Below are positions 42,639-52,678 of a stretch of 64,000 nt of DNA, one piece after another. The stretch is from CADEFQ01 sp050249415 (GTDB lineage: Bacteria > Pseudomonadota > Gammaproteobacteria > Steroidobacterales > Steroidobacteraceae), in the NCBI GenBank assembly GCA_050249415.1, contig JBFWQO010000002.1, positions 62,001 to 126,000 of the forward strand, written 5' to 3'. The notes beneath the pieces were generated by a model. That model saw nothing but the letters and a program-made list of their open reading frames with translations, did not search any database and was not told the DNA's origin. A program made the position numbers and the translations under genes. Each line of letters begins with the position of its first letter. The stretch's first letter is position 1.

Positions 42639-45325
42639 TGCCGTCCGCGGACAGCCTCGACGCAACCGGGTCCGCCGCCCGGCAGTTGCCCTGGCCGTTG
42701 CTCGAGCGGCTGCCGCAACGCCTCGCCGCCGATCCGCTCTCCGCACCGCTCTACCGCGACACGCTGCGCGAAGCGCACGCCGAGCTCGCCGCGCGTTTCC
42801 ACGCCGAGGAATCGGTCGACGCGATCGTGCATGCGCGCGCACGGTTGATCGACATCGTGCTCGTGGCCGCGTGGCGCGCGCACCTCGGCGCCGCGGATCA
42901 GCGGGCACTGGTCGCGGTCGGCGGCTACGGGCGCGAGGAACTCGCGCCCTGCTCCGATGTCGACGTGCTGATCCTCGTGCCCGCGCCGCTCGCCACCGCC
43001 GAACGCGGTCCCGTCAGCGCGCTCGTCGCGTTCCTGTGGGACATCGGGCTCGAGATCGGGCACAGCGTGCGCACGGTCGCCGAGTGCGTCACCGAGTGCG
43101 CGGCCGACGTGTCGGTGATGACGACCCTCGTCGAGGCCCGCCATCTCGCCGGTGACGAGGCGCTCACGCAGTCGATGCGCGCGGCGCTGACGCCGCAGAA
43201 CCTGTGGCCCGTGCGCGAGTTCTTCGAGGCCAAGGTGCGCGAGCAGGCCGGGCGGCACCTGAAGGCCAACGACACCGCCTACAACCTCGAACCGAACGTC
43301 AAGACCGCGCCCGGGGGGCTGCGCGACATCCAGACGATCGCCTGGGTCGCCAAGCGCCACTTCGGCGCGGCGAGCCTCGACGAGCTCGTCACGCACGGCT
43401 TTCTCGCGCCCTCGGAACTGCGCAAGCTGCAGCAGGCGCAGGCCTTCCTGTGGAAAGTGCGCTGCGCCCTGCACCTGCTCACGGGTCGGCGCGAGGATCG
43501 CCTGCTCTTCGACCACCAGATCCGGCTCGCGCAGGATTTCGGCTACGAGGACGCCTCGTACACGCTCGCGGTCGAGCAGTTCATGCAGCGCTACTACCGC
43601 ACGGTGATGGACGTGAGCCTGCTGAACGAACTGCTGCTGCAGCTCTTCCGCGAAGCGATCCTCACCGAAGGCGCGCCTCCCGTGCCGTTGAACGCGCGCT
43701 TCCAGGTGCGGAGCGACTACCTCGAGACGGTGCACGACGACGTGTTCACGCGCTCCCCGTCGGCGCTCCTCGAGCTGTTCGTGCTGCTGCAGCAGCACCC
43801 GCAGATCCGCGGCGTGCGCGCCGAGACGATCCGGGAAATCGGCCGTTCGCTGTGGCTGATCGACGAGGAGTTCCGCCAGAACCCGCGCCACCATCGCCTG
43901 TTCCTCGAGATCCTGCGCGCGCCGGTCGGCGTGACCCACGAACTGCGGCGCATGAACACCTACGGCGTGCTCGGCCGCTACATTCCCGCCTTCGGCCGGA
44001 TCGTCGGGCGCATGCAGTACGACCTCTTCCACACCTACACGGTGGACGCGCACACGCTGTTCGTCGTCAGCAACCTGCGCCGCCTCGCGATTTCCCGCTA
44101 CGACCACGAACTGCCGCAGGTTTCGGCCGTGTTTCGCGAGCTGCCGAGACCCGAGCTCGCCTACCTCGCCGCGCTCTTCCACGACATCGCCAAGGGCCGG
44201 GGCGGCGATCACTCGGAACTCGGCGCGGTGGACGCCGAGGCGTTCTGCCTCGAGCAGGGGCTCTCGCGCTACGACGCGCGGCTCGTCGCCTGGCTCGTGC
44301 GCAATCACCTGATCCTGTCCGTGACGGCGCAGAAGCAGGACATTTCCGAGCCGGAGGTGGTGAACGATTTCGCACTCCGGGTCGGCGACGAGACCCACCT
44401 CGATTATCTCTACGTACTCACCTGCGCGGACGTGCGCGGCACCAACCCGAAACTGTGGAATTCGTGGAAGGCCTCGCTCTTCCACACGTTCTACGAGCGC
44501 ACCCGAAGGGCGCTGCGGCGCGGGCTCGAGGCGCCGATCGACCAGGACGAGCTGATCCGCGACGCGCAGGCCGCCGCGCGCAGCACACTGCTCGCGGGCG
44601 GTTGTGGCGCCGCGCAGGTCGACGCGGTATGGGCCCGCCTGACACCCGGCTATTTCCTGCGCAACAGCGCCGACGAGATCGTGTGGCACACGCGATTGCT
44701 CGCCGACCGCGACGTGCGCGACGAGGCGCCGGTCGTCGCGCTCGATCCACGCAGTGTCCGCGGCACGACGGCCATCTTCACGTTCGCGCCCCACCGCTAT
44801 CACGGCTTTGCACGCGCGACGGCCGTGCTCGACCAGCTCGGGCTCACGATCGTCGACGCGCACATCACGCCGACCGAAGACGGCAACAGCCTCGACGTCT
44901 ATCACGTGCTGGAAGACGACGGTGCGCCGATCAACGATCCGGAACGGCTCGGCGAGATCGAGCAGGCGCTGTGGCGTTCGCTGCAATCGCCCGAAGGGGA
45001 GACCCTCGCGGTGTACCGGCGCGCGCCGCGGCAGACGCGCATGTTCCACACGCCGACCCAGATCGCCGTCAGCACCGACGAGCGTCACCGCCGTTCCGTG
45101 ATCGAGCTGACGGCCGGCGACCGGCCCGGTCTGCTGTGCGACGTCGGCAAGGTGCTGATGGAAGAGCGCGTGCACCTGCTGAATGCGCGGATCATGACGG
45201 TGGGCGAACGCGCCGAGGACGTGTTCTACGTCACCGATGCGCTGAACCGGCCCCTCGACGACGCGGCGGCGGGGCGGCTGCAGCAGCGGCTCGCCGACGC
45301 GCTCGAGCGCAGGCGCGCGGCATGA
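42638..45325 (+). CDS. glnD: Bifunctional PII uridylyltransferase/uridylyl-removing enzyme
   Basis: Glutamine sensor that uridylylates or deuridylylates PII. The nucleotidyltransferase domain has VAVGGYGREELAPCSDVDV with Gly95-Gly96 and Asp107/Asp109. The HD hydrolase domain has LFHDIAKGRGGDHSELG. Two C-terminal ACT domains follow (around FTFAPHRYHGFARATAVLD and IELTAGDRPGLLCDVGKVL). 895 residues, against 890 in E. coli. ATG overlaps the map TGA by one base; the map-glnD-dapC order is conserved. Confidence 0.97.
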   Translation: MPSADSLDATGSAARQLPWPLLERLPQRLAADPLSAPLYRDTLREAHAELAARFHAEESVDAIVHARARLIDIVLVAAWRAHLGAADQRALVAVGGYGREELAPCSDVDVLILVPAPLATAERGPVSALVAFLWDIGLEIGHSVRTVAECVTECAADVSVMTTLVEARHLAGDEALTQSMRAALTPQNLWPVREFFEAKVREQAGRHLKANDTAYNLEPNVKTAPGGLRDIQTIAWVAKRHFGAASLDELVTHGFLAPSELRKLQQAQAFLWKVRCALHLLTGRREDRLLFDHQIRLAQDFGYEDASYTLAVEQFMQRYYRTVMDVSLLNELLLQLFREAILTEGAPPVPLNARFQVRSDYLETVHDDVFTRSPSALLELFVLLQQHPQIRGVRAETIREIGRSLWLIDEEFRQNPRHHRLFLEILRAPVGVTHELRRMNTYGVLGRYIPAFGRIVGRMQYDLFHTYTVDAHTLFVVSNLRRLAISRYDHELPQVSAVFRELPRPELAYLAALFHDIAKGRGGDHSELGAVDAEAFCLEQGLSRYDARLVAWLVRNHLILSVTAQKQDISEPEVVNDFALRVGDETHLDYLYVLTCADVRGTNPKLWNSWKASLFHTFYERTRRALRRGLEAPIDQDELIRDAQAAARSTLLAGGCGAAQVDAVWARLTPGYFLRNSADEIVWHTRLLADRDVRDEAPVVALDPRSVRGTTAIFTFAPHRYHGFARATAVLDQLGLTIVDAHITPTEDGNSLDVYHVLEDDGAPINDPERLGEIEQALWRSLQSPEGETLAVYRRAPRQTRMFHTPTQIAVSTDERHRRSVIELTAGDRPGLLCDVGKVLMEERVHLLNARIMTVGERAEDVFYVTDALNRPLDDAAAGRLQQRLADALERRRAA

Positions 45326-46515
45326 ACCCGCACATCGCGCAGCTGCACACCTACCCGTTCGAGAAGCTCGCGGCGCTGCTCGCCGGCAACCGGCCGCCGG
45401 CGGGCCTCACCCCCATCGCCATGTCGATCGGCGAGCCGAAGCACGAACCGCCCGGCTTCGTACTCGACGCCTTGCGCGGTGCCCTGGGCGCCCTCGGCAG
45501 CTATCCGTCGACCGTGGGCCTGCCCGCGCTGCGCGCGGCGGCGGCACGCTGGCTCGAACGTCGCTTCGCGCTCGGCGCCGGCGCGGTCGACGAGGGGACC
45601 ATGGTGCTGCCGGTCAACGGCACGCGCGAGGCGCTGTTCGCATTCGTGCAGGCGGCGATCGACAGTCGCCGGCCTGCGCTCGTCGCGATGCCGAATCCGT
45701 TCTACCAGATCTACGAGGGCGCGGCGCTGCTGGCGGGCGCCACGCCCTACTACCTCAACACGACCGCGGCGACGCGCTTCATACCGGACCTCGACGCGGT
45801 GCCCACCCACGTGTGGCGCGACGTGCAGATCCTCATGCTGTGCTCGCCCGGCAACCCGACCGGCGCCGTGCTGTCGCGCGCGTACCTCGAACAGGCGCTC
45901 GCGCTCGCGGAACGCCACGATTTCGTGATCGCCCTCGACGAGTGTTACGCGGACCTGTGGCTCGAGGAGGCACGACCGCCACCGTCCCTGCTCGAGGCGG
46001 CGCGCGCCACGGGCCGCGACCGCTTCGAGCGCTGTATCGTGTTTCACAGCCTCTCGAAGCGCTCGAGCGTCCCGGGGCTGCGCTCGGGCTTCGTGGCGGG
46101 CGATCCCGCCCTGATCGGGGCGTTCCTCCGCTATCGCACCTATCACGGCTGCGCGATGCCGGTGCCGACGCAACTCGCGAGCATCGCGGCATGGAGCGAC
46201 GATGCGCACGCGGCGGCGAACCGCGCGCTCTACCGCGAGAAATTCGCGCGCGTCGTGCCGCTCCTCGCGCCCGTGCTCGACGTGGCGGCGCCCGAGGGCG
46301 GGTTTTACCTCTGGCCCGACGTGCCCGATGACGACACGACCGTCACGCGTGCGCTGCACGCCACGCAGAACGTCACGATCCTGCCCGGCAGTTACCTCGC
46401 GCGCGAGGCGCACGGCGTGAATCCCGGCACGCGCCGGGTGCGCATTTCGCTCGTCGCGTCCGTCGCGGAATGCGTCGACGCCGCCGGCCGGATCCGGGCC
46501 TTTTTCGACCGGTAG
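45322..46515 (+). CDS. dapC: N-succinyldiaminopimelate aminotransferase DapC
   Basis: PLP enzyme of the lysine/diaminopimelate pathway; dapD and dapE, which act just before and after it, are also in this window. Blocks are the LCSPGNPTGAVLSRAYLE turn, DECYADLWLEE and the PLP-lysine in FHSLSKRSSVPGLRSGF. 397 residues. The ATG overlaps the glnD TGA (ATGA). Class-I fold aminotransferases are hard to tell apart, but position after glnD is that of dapC. Confidence 0.93.
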   Translation: MNPHIAQLHTYPFEKLAALLAGNRPPAGLTPIAMSIGEPKHEPPGFVLDALRGALGALGSYPSTVGLPALRAAAARWLERRFALGAGAVDEGTMVLPVNGTREALFAFVQAAIDSRRPALVAMPNPFYQIYEGAALLAGATPYYLNTTAATRFIPDLDAVPTHVWRDVQILMLCSPGNPTGAVLSRAYLEQALALAERHDFVIALDECYADLWLEEARPPPSLLEAARATGRDRFERCIVFHSLSKRSSVPGLRSGFVAGDPALIGAFLRYRTYHGCAMPVPTQLASIAAWSDDAHAAANRALYREKFARVVPLLAPVLDVAAPEGGFYLWPDVPDDDTTVTRALHATQNVTILPGSYLAREAHGVNPGTRRVRISLVASVAECVDAAGRIRAFFDR

Positions 46516-46536
46516 CACGCTCCCCGCGGGGATTTC

Positions 46537-48822
46537 GTGACTCGCGTCGCGGTCGCCGTCCGGGCGGCGGCCGCACAATCCGCTTGTCATAATTCTCACG
46601 GACGGGATGCCTTGGCGGCGCAGCCCTTCGACGCAGCCCCCCACGCACAGATCGTGCGTTCGCTCTTCGCGCGCACCCGTCGCGTCATGCTCTATGGGCC
46701 GGATGGGCGACTGTGGTGGAGCGAGGACGGTGCGGATGCGCTCGACCTGCGCACGCGCCTCGAGCAGGTGCTCGCCCTCATGCGCCAGCGCGACTCGCCC
46801 GCCGCGCTCGCGCTCGCGCGCAACGCCGACCCCGCGACCGGATTGCTGCTGCCGGTCGGCGAGGACGGCGAGCCGCCGCTCGCGTGGCTCGGGCTCATCG
46901 GCCCCGCCTCGCGCAGCGCGTCCGATCCGGATGGTGCCGCGCTCGCCCAGTCGCTGCGCCCGGTCCTGCTGCTGCTCGCGCGCGAAGTGGCGGGCGCCGC
47001 ACAATTGCGACGCCAGCGTTACGCCAGCCTGCAGGCCGCCGAGCAGACCGCGGAGCTGCGCTGGCTGCTCGCGACCTCGAGCCATGCCGGCCGCAGCGCC
47101 GGCGCCGACCGGCTCGAGGCGACACTCGATGCGTGCGCCGCACACCTCGGCTGCGACGGCGTGCTGCTCTGGCTCGGCGACCGCCAGCTCGAGCGCTGCG
47201 TGACGCGCCGTTCGATTCCGCAGCCCGAGCTCGAAACACTGCGGCGCCTCGCCCGCGGCTCGCTGTCGCAGGAAGTGGCGACGCGCGGTCGCACGACGAT
47301 CGTCGCGAAGCTGCGCGAGACACCCGATTCCGATCTCCTGCCGTGGACCGTGATCGCATCTCCGGTGGTGTCCGGCGGCGAGCATCACGGCCTCATCATG
47401 GCCTTTGCACTGCGCGACAGCCGCCGCCTCACGCCGCGCGACGCGCGCCGCCTCGAACACATCATCCCGCGCGTGCTCGCCGCGACCGAGATCGAGCACG
47501 ACCCGCTGACCGGCCTGCCCGCACGCCACGTCTTCGAGGAGCGACTGCGCACCGTGCTCGCCGCTCCCGGCGCGAACGTCTGCGTCGTCTATGCCGACCT
47601 CGACCAGTTGCACGTGACCAACGACCTCTTCGGCTTCGCGGCCGGGGACGAGGTTCTGCGCAGCGTCGCCGCGCTGTGGCGCGACCACGCCGGCCTGCAC
47701 GTCGAGATGGCGAGCCGCTTCGCGGGCGACCGCTTCGTTGCGCTGCTGCGCGACTGCACGCTGAACCAGGGACGCGTATGGGCCGAGGCGGCGCGGCAGG
47801 CCGTCGCGGCGCTGCCGCCGCCGCCCGCGCGCTCGGCGCTGCGCGCCACCGCGAGCTTCGGCGTCGCCGCCGCGGTCACCGGCGAATCGCCCGAACACGT
47901 GCTCGCCATTGCGGAGACGGCCTGCAAGGCGGCGAAGGACCGGGGACGCAACCGCGTCGAGGTGTTTGCGCAGAACGACGCGAGCCTGATGCAGCGGCGC
48001 GACGACCTGCAGGTGTTTCGCGACCTGACCGACGCGTTCGCGCAGAACCGTTTCGTGCTCTATGCCCAGCCGATCGAATCGCTGTGGGACCCGACCCGGC
48101 CGCGCCGGCACGAGATCCTGATCCGCATGCGCGACCTGGACGGCGCACCGGTCTCGCCGTCGCGCTTCATCTCCGCCGCGACGCGTTACCAGCTGCTGCC
48201 GCAACTCGACCGCTGGGTCGTCGCCCGCGCGATCGAGGCGCTCGATCCGCACGCGGAGATGCTCCGCGCACGCAATGTCTGCTTCTCGATCAACGTCTCC
48301 GCGCAATCGCTCGTGCAGCCGGATTTCGCCGACTTCGTGCGCACCACGCTGAAGGGCGCGGCGATGCCTGCGGAACTCCTCGTGTTCGAGTTCACCGAAA
48401 GCGCCGCCATTTCGGATATCGGCGCCGCGCAGCGGTTCATCGAGCGCGTCGGTGCGCTCGGCGTGCACTTTGCGCTCGACGATTTCGGCACCGGCTTCTC
48501 CTCGCTCGCGTACCTGAAATCGCTGCCGGTTTCGGCGCTCAAGATCGACGGCTCGTTCATGCGCGATCTCCTGACCGACGATCGCTCCGAGGGCGTGGTG
48601 CGGGCGGTGCTGCAGATCGCGGCGCAGCTCGGCCTGGATACGGTCGCGGAATATGTCGAGTCGGAGGCGATCGCCGACCGGCTGCGCGCGCTCGGGGTCA
48701 CCTACGGCCAGGGCTATGCCTTTGGCGCACCGGTGCCCCTCGAGACCGTGCTGGCCGGGCTCGCGGACAGCACACCCCATTCAGCACCCGTTCACCCCAC
48801 CCGAGTAGCCTTGCATCCATGA
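46537..48822 (+). CDS. GGDEF/EAL cyclic-di-GMP protein with degenerate GGDEF
   Basis: About 761 residues with no membrane helix. Order: an N-terminal region of unknown fold, a GAF-like domain (about 170-310), GGDEF (about 325-470) and EAL (about 500-740). The GGDEF active site reads RFAGDRF (about 394-400) instead of GG(D/E)EF, so cyclase activity is unlikely. The EAL part keeps its catalytic set: HEILIRMRD (Glu526), FSINVSAQSL, FEFTES, ALDDFGTGFSS, LKIDGSF and QGYAFGAPV. It therefore looks like a phosphodiesterase with a sensory or GTP-binding GGDEF. GTG 46537 is the first start after dapC; a TTG near 46612 is an alternative. Its TGA overlaps the next gene. Confidence 0.88.
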   Translation: MTRVAVAVRAAAAQSACHNSHGRDALAAQPFDAAPHAQIVRSLFARTRRVMLYGPDGRLWWSEDGADALDLRTRLEQVLALMRQRDSPAALALARNADPATGLLLPVGEDGEPPLAWLGLIGPASRSASDPDGAALAQSLRPVLLLLAREVAGAAQLRRQRYASLQAAEQTAELRWLLATSSHAGRSAGADRLEATLDACAAHLGCDGVLLWLGDRQLERCVTRRSIPQPELETLRRLARGSLSQEVATRGRTTIVAKLRETPDSDLLPWTVIASPVVSGGEHHGLIMAFALRDSRRLTPRDARRLEHIIPRVLAATEIEHDPLTGLPARHVFEERLRTVLAAPGANVCVVYADLDQLHVTNDLFGFAAGDEVLRSVAALWRDHAGLHVEMASRFAGDRFVALLRDCTLNQGRVWAEAARQAVAALPPPPARSALRATASFGVAAAVTGESPEHVLAIAETACKAAKDRGRNRVEVFAQNDASLMQRRDDLQVFRDLTDAFAQNRFVLYAQPIESLWDPTRPRRHEILIRMRDLDGAPVSPSRFISAATRYQLLPQLDRWVVARAIEALDPHAEMLRARNVCFSINVSAQSLVQPDFADFVRTTLKGAAMPAELLVFEFTESAAISDIGAAQRFIERVGALGVHFALDDFGTGFSSLAYLKSLPVSALKIDGSFMRDLLTDDRSEGVVRAVLQIAAQLGLDTVAEYVESEAIADRLRALGVTYGQGYAFGAPVPLETVLAGLADSTPHSAPVHPTRVALHP

Positions 48823-49397
48823 AACACATGAAACACCGCGTACTGCCCCTGCTGATCGCCGGCCTCGGCACCCTCGCTGTGGCCGCGCCCGTCCTGGCGG
48901 ACCCGCCGCCGCACGCGCCGGCGCACGGCTGGCGCGCCAAGCACGACCCGTATTACCGCGGGTATACCGGCACGGAATGGCGGGACGATTACGGCGTGCG
49001 TTCAGGCCGCTGCGACACCGACCAGATCCTCGGTGCCGTGGGTGCCGTCACGGGCGCCGTGATCGGCAATCGCACCGCGAGTCCCGAGAACCGCACCGTT
49101 GCGACCATCATCGGCGCGCTCATCGGCGGCATCGTCGGTGCCCGGATCGGCGACCGGATCGACGACCGCGACCGCGCATGCGTGGGCCAGGCGCTCGAGC
49201 TGGTGCCGGTCGGCAGCCAGGTGACCTGGCGCAACCCGGACAGCCGTATCGACTACACGCTGCGGCCGATTCGTGATGTGGATGCCCGCTGCCGCGACTA
49301 TGAACTGCGGGCGAGCGACGGCAGCCGCCGCAGCGCCGAGACCCTGCGCGCCTGCCGGCGCGACGAATCGTCCGCCTGGGTTGCGACGCGCCGCTGA
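48819..49397 (+). CDS. Glycine-zipper 2TM domain envelope protein
   Basis: A 192-residue exported protein. Signal peptide VLPLLIAGLGTLAVAAPVLA, then a short His/Tyr-rich segment. The glycine-zipper hairpin follows (ILGAVGAVTGAVIGNRTASP and TIIGALIGGIVGARIGDRID, about residues 70-115), and then a C-terminal domain with VGSQVTWRNPDSRIDYTLRP. That is the layout of 17 kDa-antigen/SlyB-like outer-membrane proteins, but no lipobox cysteine is seen. ATG 48819 overlaps the TGA of the EAL gene; a second ATG is three codons inside. Function unknown. Confidence 0.85.
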   Translation: MKHMKHRVLPLLIAGLGTLAVAAPVLADPPPHAPAHGWRAKHDPYYRGYTGTEWRDDYGVRSGRCDTDQILGAVGAVTGAVIGNRTASPENRTVATIIGALIGGIVGARIGDRIDDRDRACVGQALELVPVGSQVTWRNPDSRIDYTLRPIRDVDARCRDYELRASDGSRRSAETLRACRRDESSAWVATRR

Positions 49398-49434
49398 GGT
49401 CGGCACGATGCGCGCTCGCCCACCGGAGCGCGCC

Positions 49435-50265
<831 letters not shown>

Positions 50266-50279
50266 CGGCGACCCGGGGG

Positions 50280-50879
50280 CTAAAAGGTCACGGCGAAGCC
50301 GAGCAGCATCTGGACCTGCCACACCGTGCTGCCGGAGGCCTTGATCAGGCAGGCCCCGCCGCTTTCGTCAGAGCTGCAGAAAAACGCCGCATCCGTGTCG
50401 GCGAAGGTGAGGAATCCGCGGCCTTCGAGGCGAAACGCGACATTCGCGGCCACCGGCAGGCGCACCCCGAGACCGAGCGACAGCGCGAACTTCGAGCGGC
50501 TGCCGGGCCCGGCCAGGTCCGGCGTGAACCGCGCGATGCCGAGGCCGCCGAGCACATACGGCGCGAAGTCGCGGCGCGTCGGGAAGTACGACCCGCCGAG
50601 CTGCAGGTATTCGACATCGACGTCGAACGCGGGCGACCCGCCGGCGACGCTCGCGCCGACCGCGGTCGCCTGGCGCGAATAGCAGAGCTCCCACTCCTGC
50701 CCGGCATTCGGGCGCATCCGCAGCGACAGCGCCAGGACCGCCGTCTCGTCGAGATCGACGTCGGCATTGTCGCCCGCCTCGAACGAGCCGCCAAACGCGT
50801 AGCCGGCGGCGGGCATCACTTCGAATGCCGCGGCGGCGGCCGGGACCAGCAGGGAGAGGACCGGAAGCAGGATACGCAT
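50280..50879 (-). CDS. Outer-membrane beta-barrel protein of unknown function
   Basis: A 199-residue protein with a signal peptide (MRILLPVLSLLVPAAAAA) and alternating strands of an eight-stranded-barrel type. It starts EVMPAAGYAFGGSFEAG and ends VWQVQMLLGFAVTF with the terminal Phe of outer-membrane proteins. Strands such as FAPYVLGGLGIARFTP and RLEGRGFLTF support this. Two cysteine-bearing spots (ELCYSRQ and FFCSSDESGGAC) would lie in loops. Family not recognised beyond OmpA-barrel-like. It follows the pst operon on the same strand but has its own promoter candidate. Confidence 0.75.
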   Translation of the reverse strand: MRILLPVLSLLVPAAAAAFEVMPAAGYAFGGSFEAGDNADVDLDETAVLALSLRMRPNAGQEWELCYSRQATAVGASVAGGSPAFDVDVEYLQLGGSYFPTRRDFAPYVLGGLGIARFTPDLAGPGSRSKFALSLGLGVRLPVAANVAFRLEGRGFLTFADTDAAFFCSSDESGGACLIKASGSTVWQVQMLLGFAVTF

Positions 50880-50909
50880 GTCGTCGCAGCGGGCTTTCGC
50901 GGGCGCGAA

Positions 50910-50935
50910 GTGCGCCCCACGGGGCGCACATTGTA
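50910..50935 (-). promoter_or_regulatory. Promoter with palindromic operator before the barrel protein
   Basis: On the minus strand TACAAT (50935-50930) is a good -10 with a weak -35 (GCTGAC) 16 nt upstream. It runs directly into GTGCGCCCC-GT-GGGGCGCAC (50929-50910), a perfect 9-bp-arm palindrome that would cover the start site. It could be an operator or a 5' hairpin; no T-run follows, so a terminator for pstB is less likely. Confidence 0.4.
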
Positions 50936-50952
50936 CAGGCACGGCCGCGGGG

Positions 50953-51777
50953 TCAGCCGTAGCGGCCCGTGATGTAGTCTTCGGTCGCCTTCTTGCCCGG
51001 ATTCGTGAACAGCTTGCTCGTGGCGCCGAACTCGACGAGCTCGCCGAGGTACATGAACGCGGTGTAGTCCGACACGCGCGCCGCCTGCTGCATGTTGTGC
51101 GTGACGATCAGCACCGTGACGCGCTCGCGCAGCGCGGTGATCAGCTCCTCGATGCGCGCGGTCGCGATCGGGTCGAGCGCCGAGGTCGGTTCGTCGAACA
51201 GCAGCATCTCCGGGCTGGTCGCGAGCGCGCGCGCGATGCACAGCCGCTGCTGCTGCCCGCCGGACAGCGACAGGCCGGAGGTGTGCAGGCGGTCCTTGAC
51301 CTCGTCCCACAGCGCCGCCTCGCGCAGCGCCTTCTCGACCTCCGCCTCGATCAGCGCCTTCGAGCGCATGCCGCGCACGCGCAGGCCATAGGCGACATTC
51401 TCGTAGATCGACTTCGGGAACGGGTTCGGCTTCTGGAATACCATGCCGATGCGCATGCGCACCTCGATCGGATCGAGGTCCTTCGACACGAGGTCGATGT
51501 CGTCGGGATAGAGATGGATCGAACCCTCGTAGCGCGTGTGCGGAGTCAGGTCGTGCATGCGGTTGAAGCAGCGCAGGAACGTGCTCTTGCCGCAGCCGGA
51601 CGGCCCGATCAGTGCTGTGACCTGCCGGTCGCGGATCTCGAGGTCGAGGTCCTTGAGCGCGTGCAGCTCGCCGTAGAAGAAATTGAGCTTGCGGGTGCGT
51701 GCCTTGACGGGCGCGTCCTCCGTGACGGGGCGCGCGGCCGGCAGGGTCAGCTTCGCTTCGAGGGTCGCTGCAGGCAT
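50953..51777 (-). CDS. pstB: Phosphate ABC transporter ATP-binding protein
   Basis: Powers high-affinity phosphate import. Walker A GPSGCGKST, signature LSGGQQQRLCIARAL and Walker B MLLFDEPTSALD are all present, with the PstB-specific EGSIHLYPDDID region. 274 residues, against 257 in E. coli. Last gene of pstSCAB; phoU, which follows pstB in E. coli, is instead behind phoR at 57747-58484. Confidence 0.97.
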   Translation of the reverse strand: MPAATLEAKLTLPAARPVTEDAPVKARTRKLNFFYGELHALKDLDLEIRDRQVTALIGPSGCGKSTFLRCFNRMHDLTPHTRYEGSIHLYPDDIDLVSKDLDPIEVRMRIGMVFQKPNPFPKSIYENVAYGLRVRGMRSKALIEAEVEKALREAALWDEVKDRLHTSGLSLSGGQQQRLCIARALATSPEMLLFDEPTSALDPIATARIEELITALRERVTVLIVTHNMQQAARVSDYTAFMYLGELVEFGATSKLFTNPGKKATEDYITGRYG

Positions 51778-51781
51778 CGGC

Positions 51782-52678
51782 TCACCAGTTGATTTTCTTG
51801 CGGAAACGGTAGCGCAGCCAGATCGCGATGCCGTTCATCAGCAGCGTCATGCCGAGCAGGATCGCGCCGGCCGCGGCCGCATTGACGCGAAACGCCGGAT
51901 CGGGCCGCGACACCCAGTTGAACATCTGGATCGGCATCGCGGTGAACGGATCCTTCAGCCAGGCGAATGACAGGAACGGGAACTCGCCGGTGAACGGCGA
52001 GGACGGCAGGAACGCGATGAACGAGAGCGCGCCGATCGTGATGATCGGCGCGGTCTCGCCGATGGCGCGCGACAACCCGATGATCATGCCGGTCAGCACG
52101 CCGCCCATCGAATACGGCAGCACGTGGTGCGCGGTGACTTCCCAGCGGGTCGCACCGAGCGCATAGGCGGCCTCGCGGATCGACAGCGGCACGGCGCGCA
52201 CGGCCTCGCGCGTCGCGACGATCACGATCGGCAGGATCAGGAGCGCGAGCGTGCACCCGGCCGCGAGGATGCTCTGGCCGAAGTTGAACCGGTAGACGAA
52301 CAGGCCGAGGGCCAGCAGGCCGTAGATGATCGACGGCACGCCGGCGAGGTTGGTCACGTTGATCTCGATGATCGCGGTGAACGCGTTCTTCGGCGCGTAC
52401 TCCTCGAGATAGATCGCCGCGGCCACGCCCACCGGCATCGCGATGCACGCGGTGACCAGCATGATCAGCGCCGTGCCCACCCAGGCCGCCAGGATGCCCG
52501 CCTGCCCGGGCTTGCGCGACGCGAATGAGGTCAGGAAGTCCATGTCGAGCCGCGGCGCGCCCTGCACCACGAGGTCGATGAACAGCGCGAGCAGCACCGC
52601 GAGCGCGGCTACGAGCGCGCAGAGACCGACGATCACGAAGACCCGGTCCATGAGCTTGCGGCGCGCGATCCCGCCCAT
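51782..52678 (-). CDS. pstA: Phosphate ABC transporter permease PstA
   Basis: Inner-membrane permease with six predicted helices (first: VFVIVGLCALVAALAVLLAL). The EAA-type loop that contacts PstB is REAAYALGATRWEV, and IGETAPIITIGAL is typical of PstA. 298 residues, against 296 in E. coli. ATG 52678 overlaps the pstC stop. Confidence 0.96.
   Translation of the reverse strand: MGGIARRKLMDRVFVIVGLCALVAALAVLLALFIDLVVQGAPRLDMDFLTSFASRKPGQAGILAAWVGTALIMLVTACIAMPVGVAAAIYLEEYAPKNAFTAIIEINVTNLAGVPSIIYGLLALGLFVYRFNFGQSILAAGCTLALLILPIVIVATREAVRAVPLSIREAAYALGATRWEVTAHHVLPYSMGGVLTGMIIGLSRAIGETAPIITIGALSFIAFLPSSPFTGEFPFLSFAWLKDPFTAMPIQMFNWVSRPDPAFRVNAAAAGAILLGMTLLMNGIAIWLRYRFRKKINW

Noticed and set aside
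45226..48780. An 1184-codon minus-strand frame opposite dapC and the GGDEF/EAL gene
   Set aside because: Same GC-driven antisense effect; no recognisable motif, and the plus-strand genes are certain.
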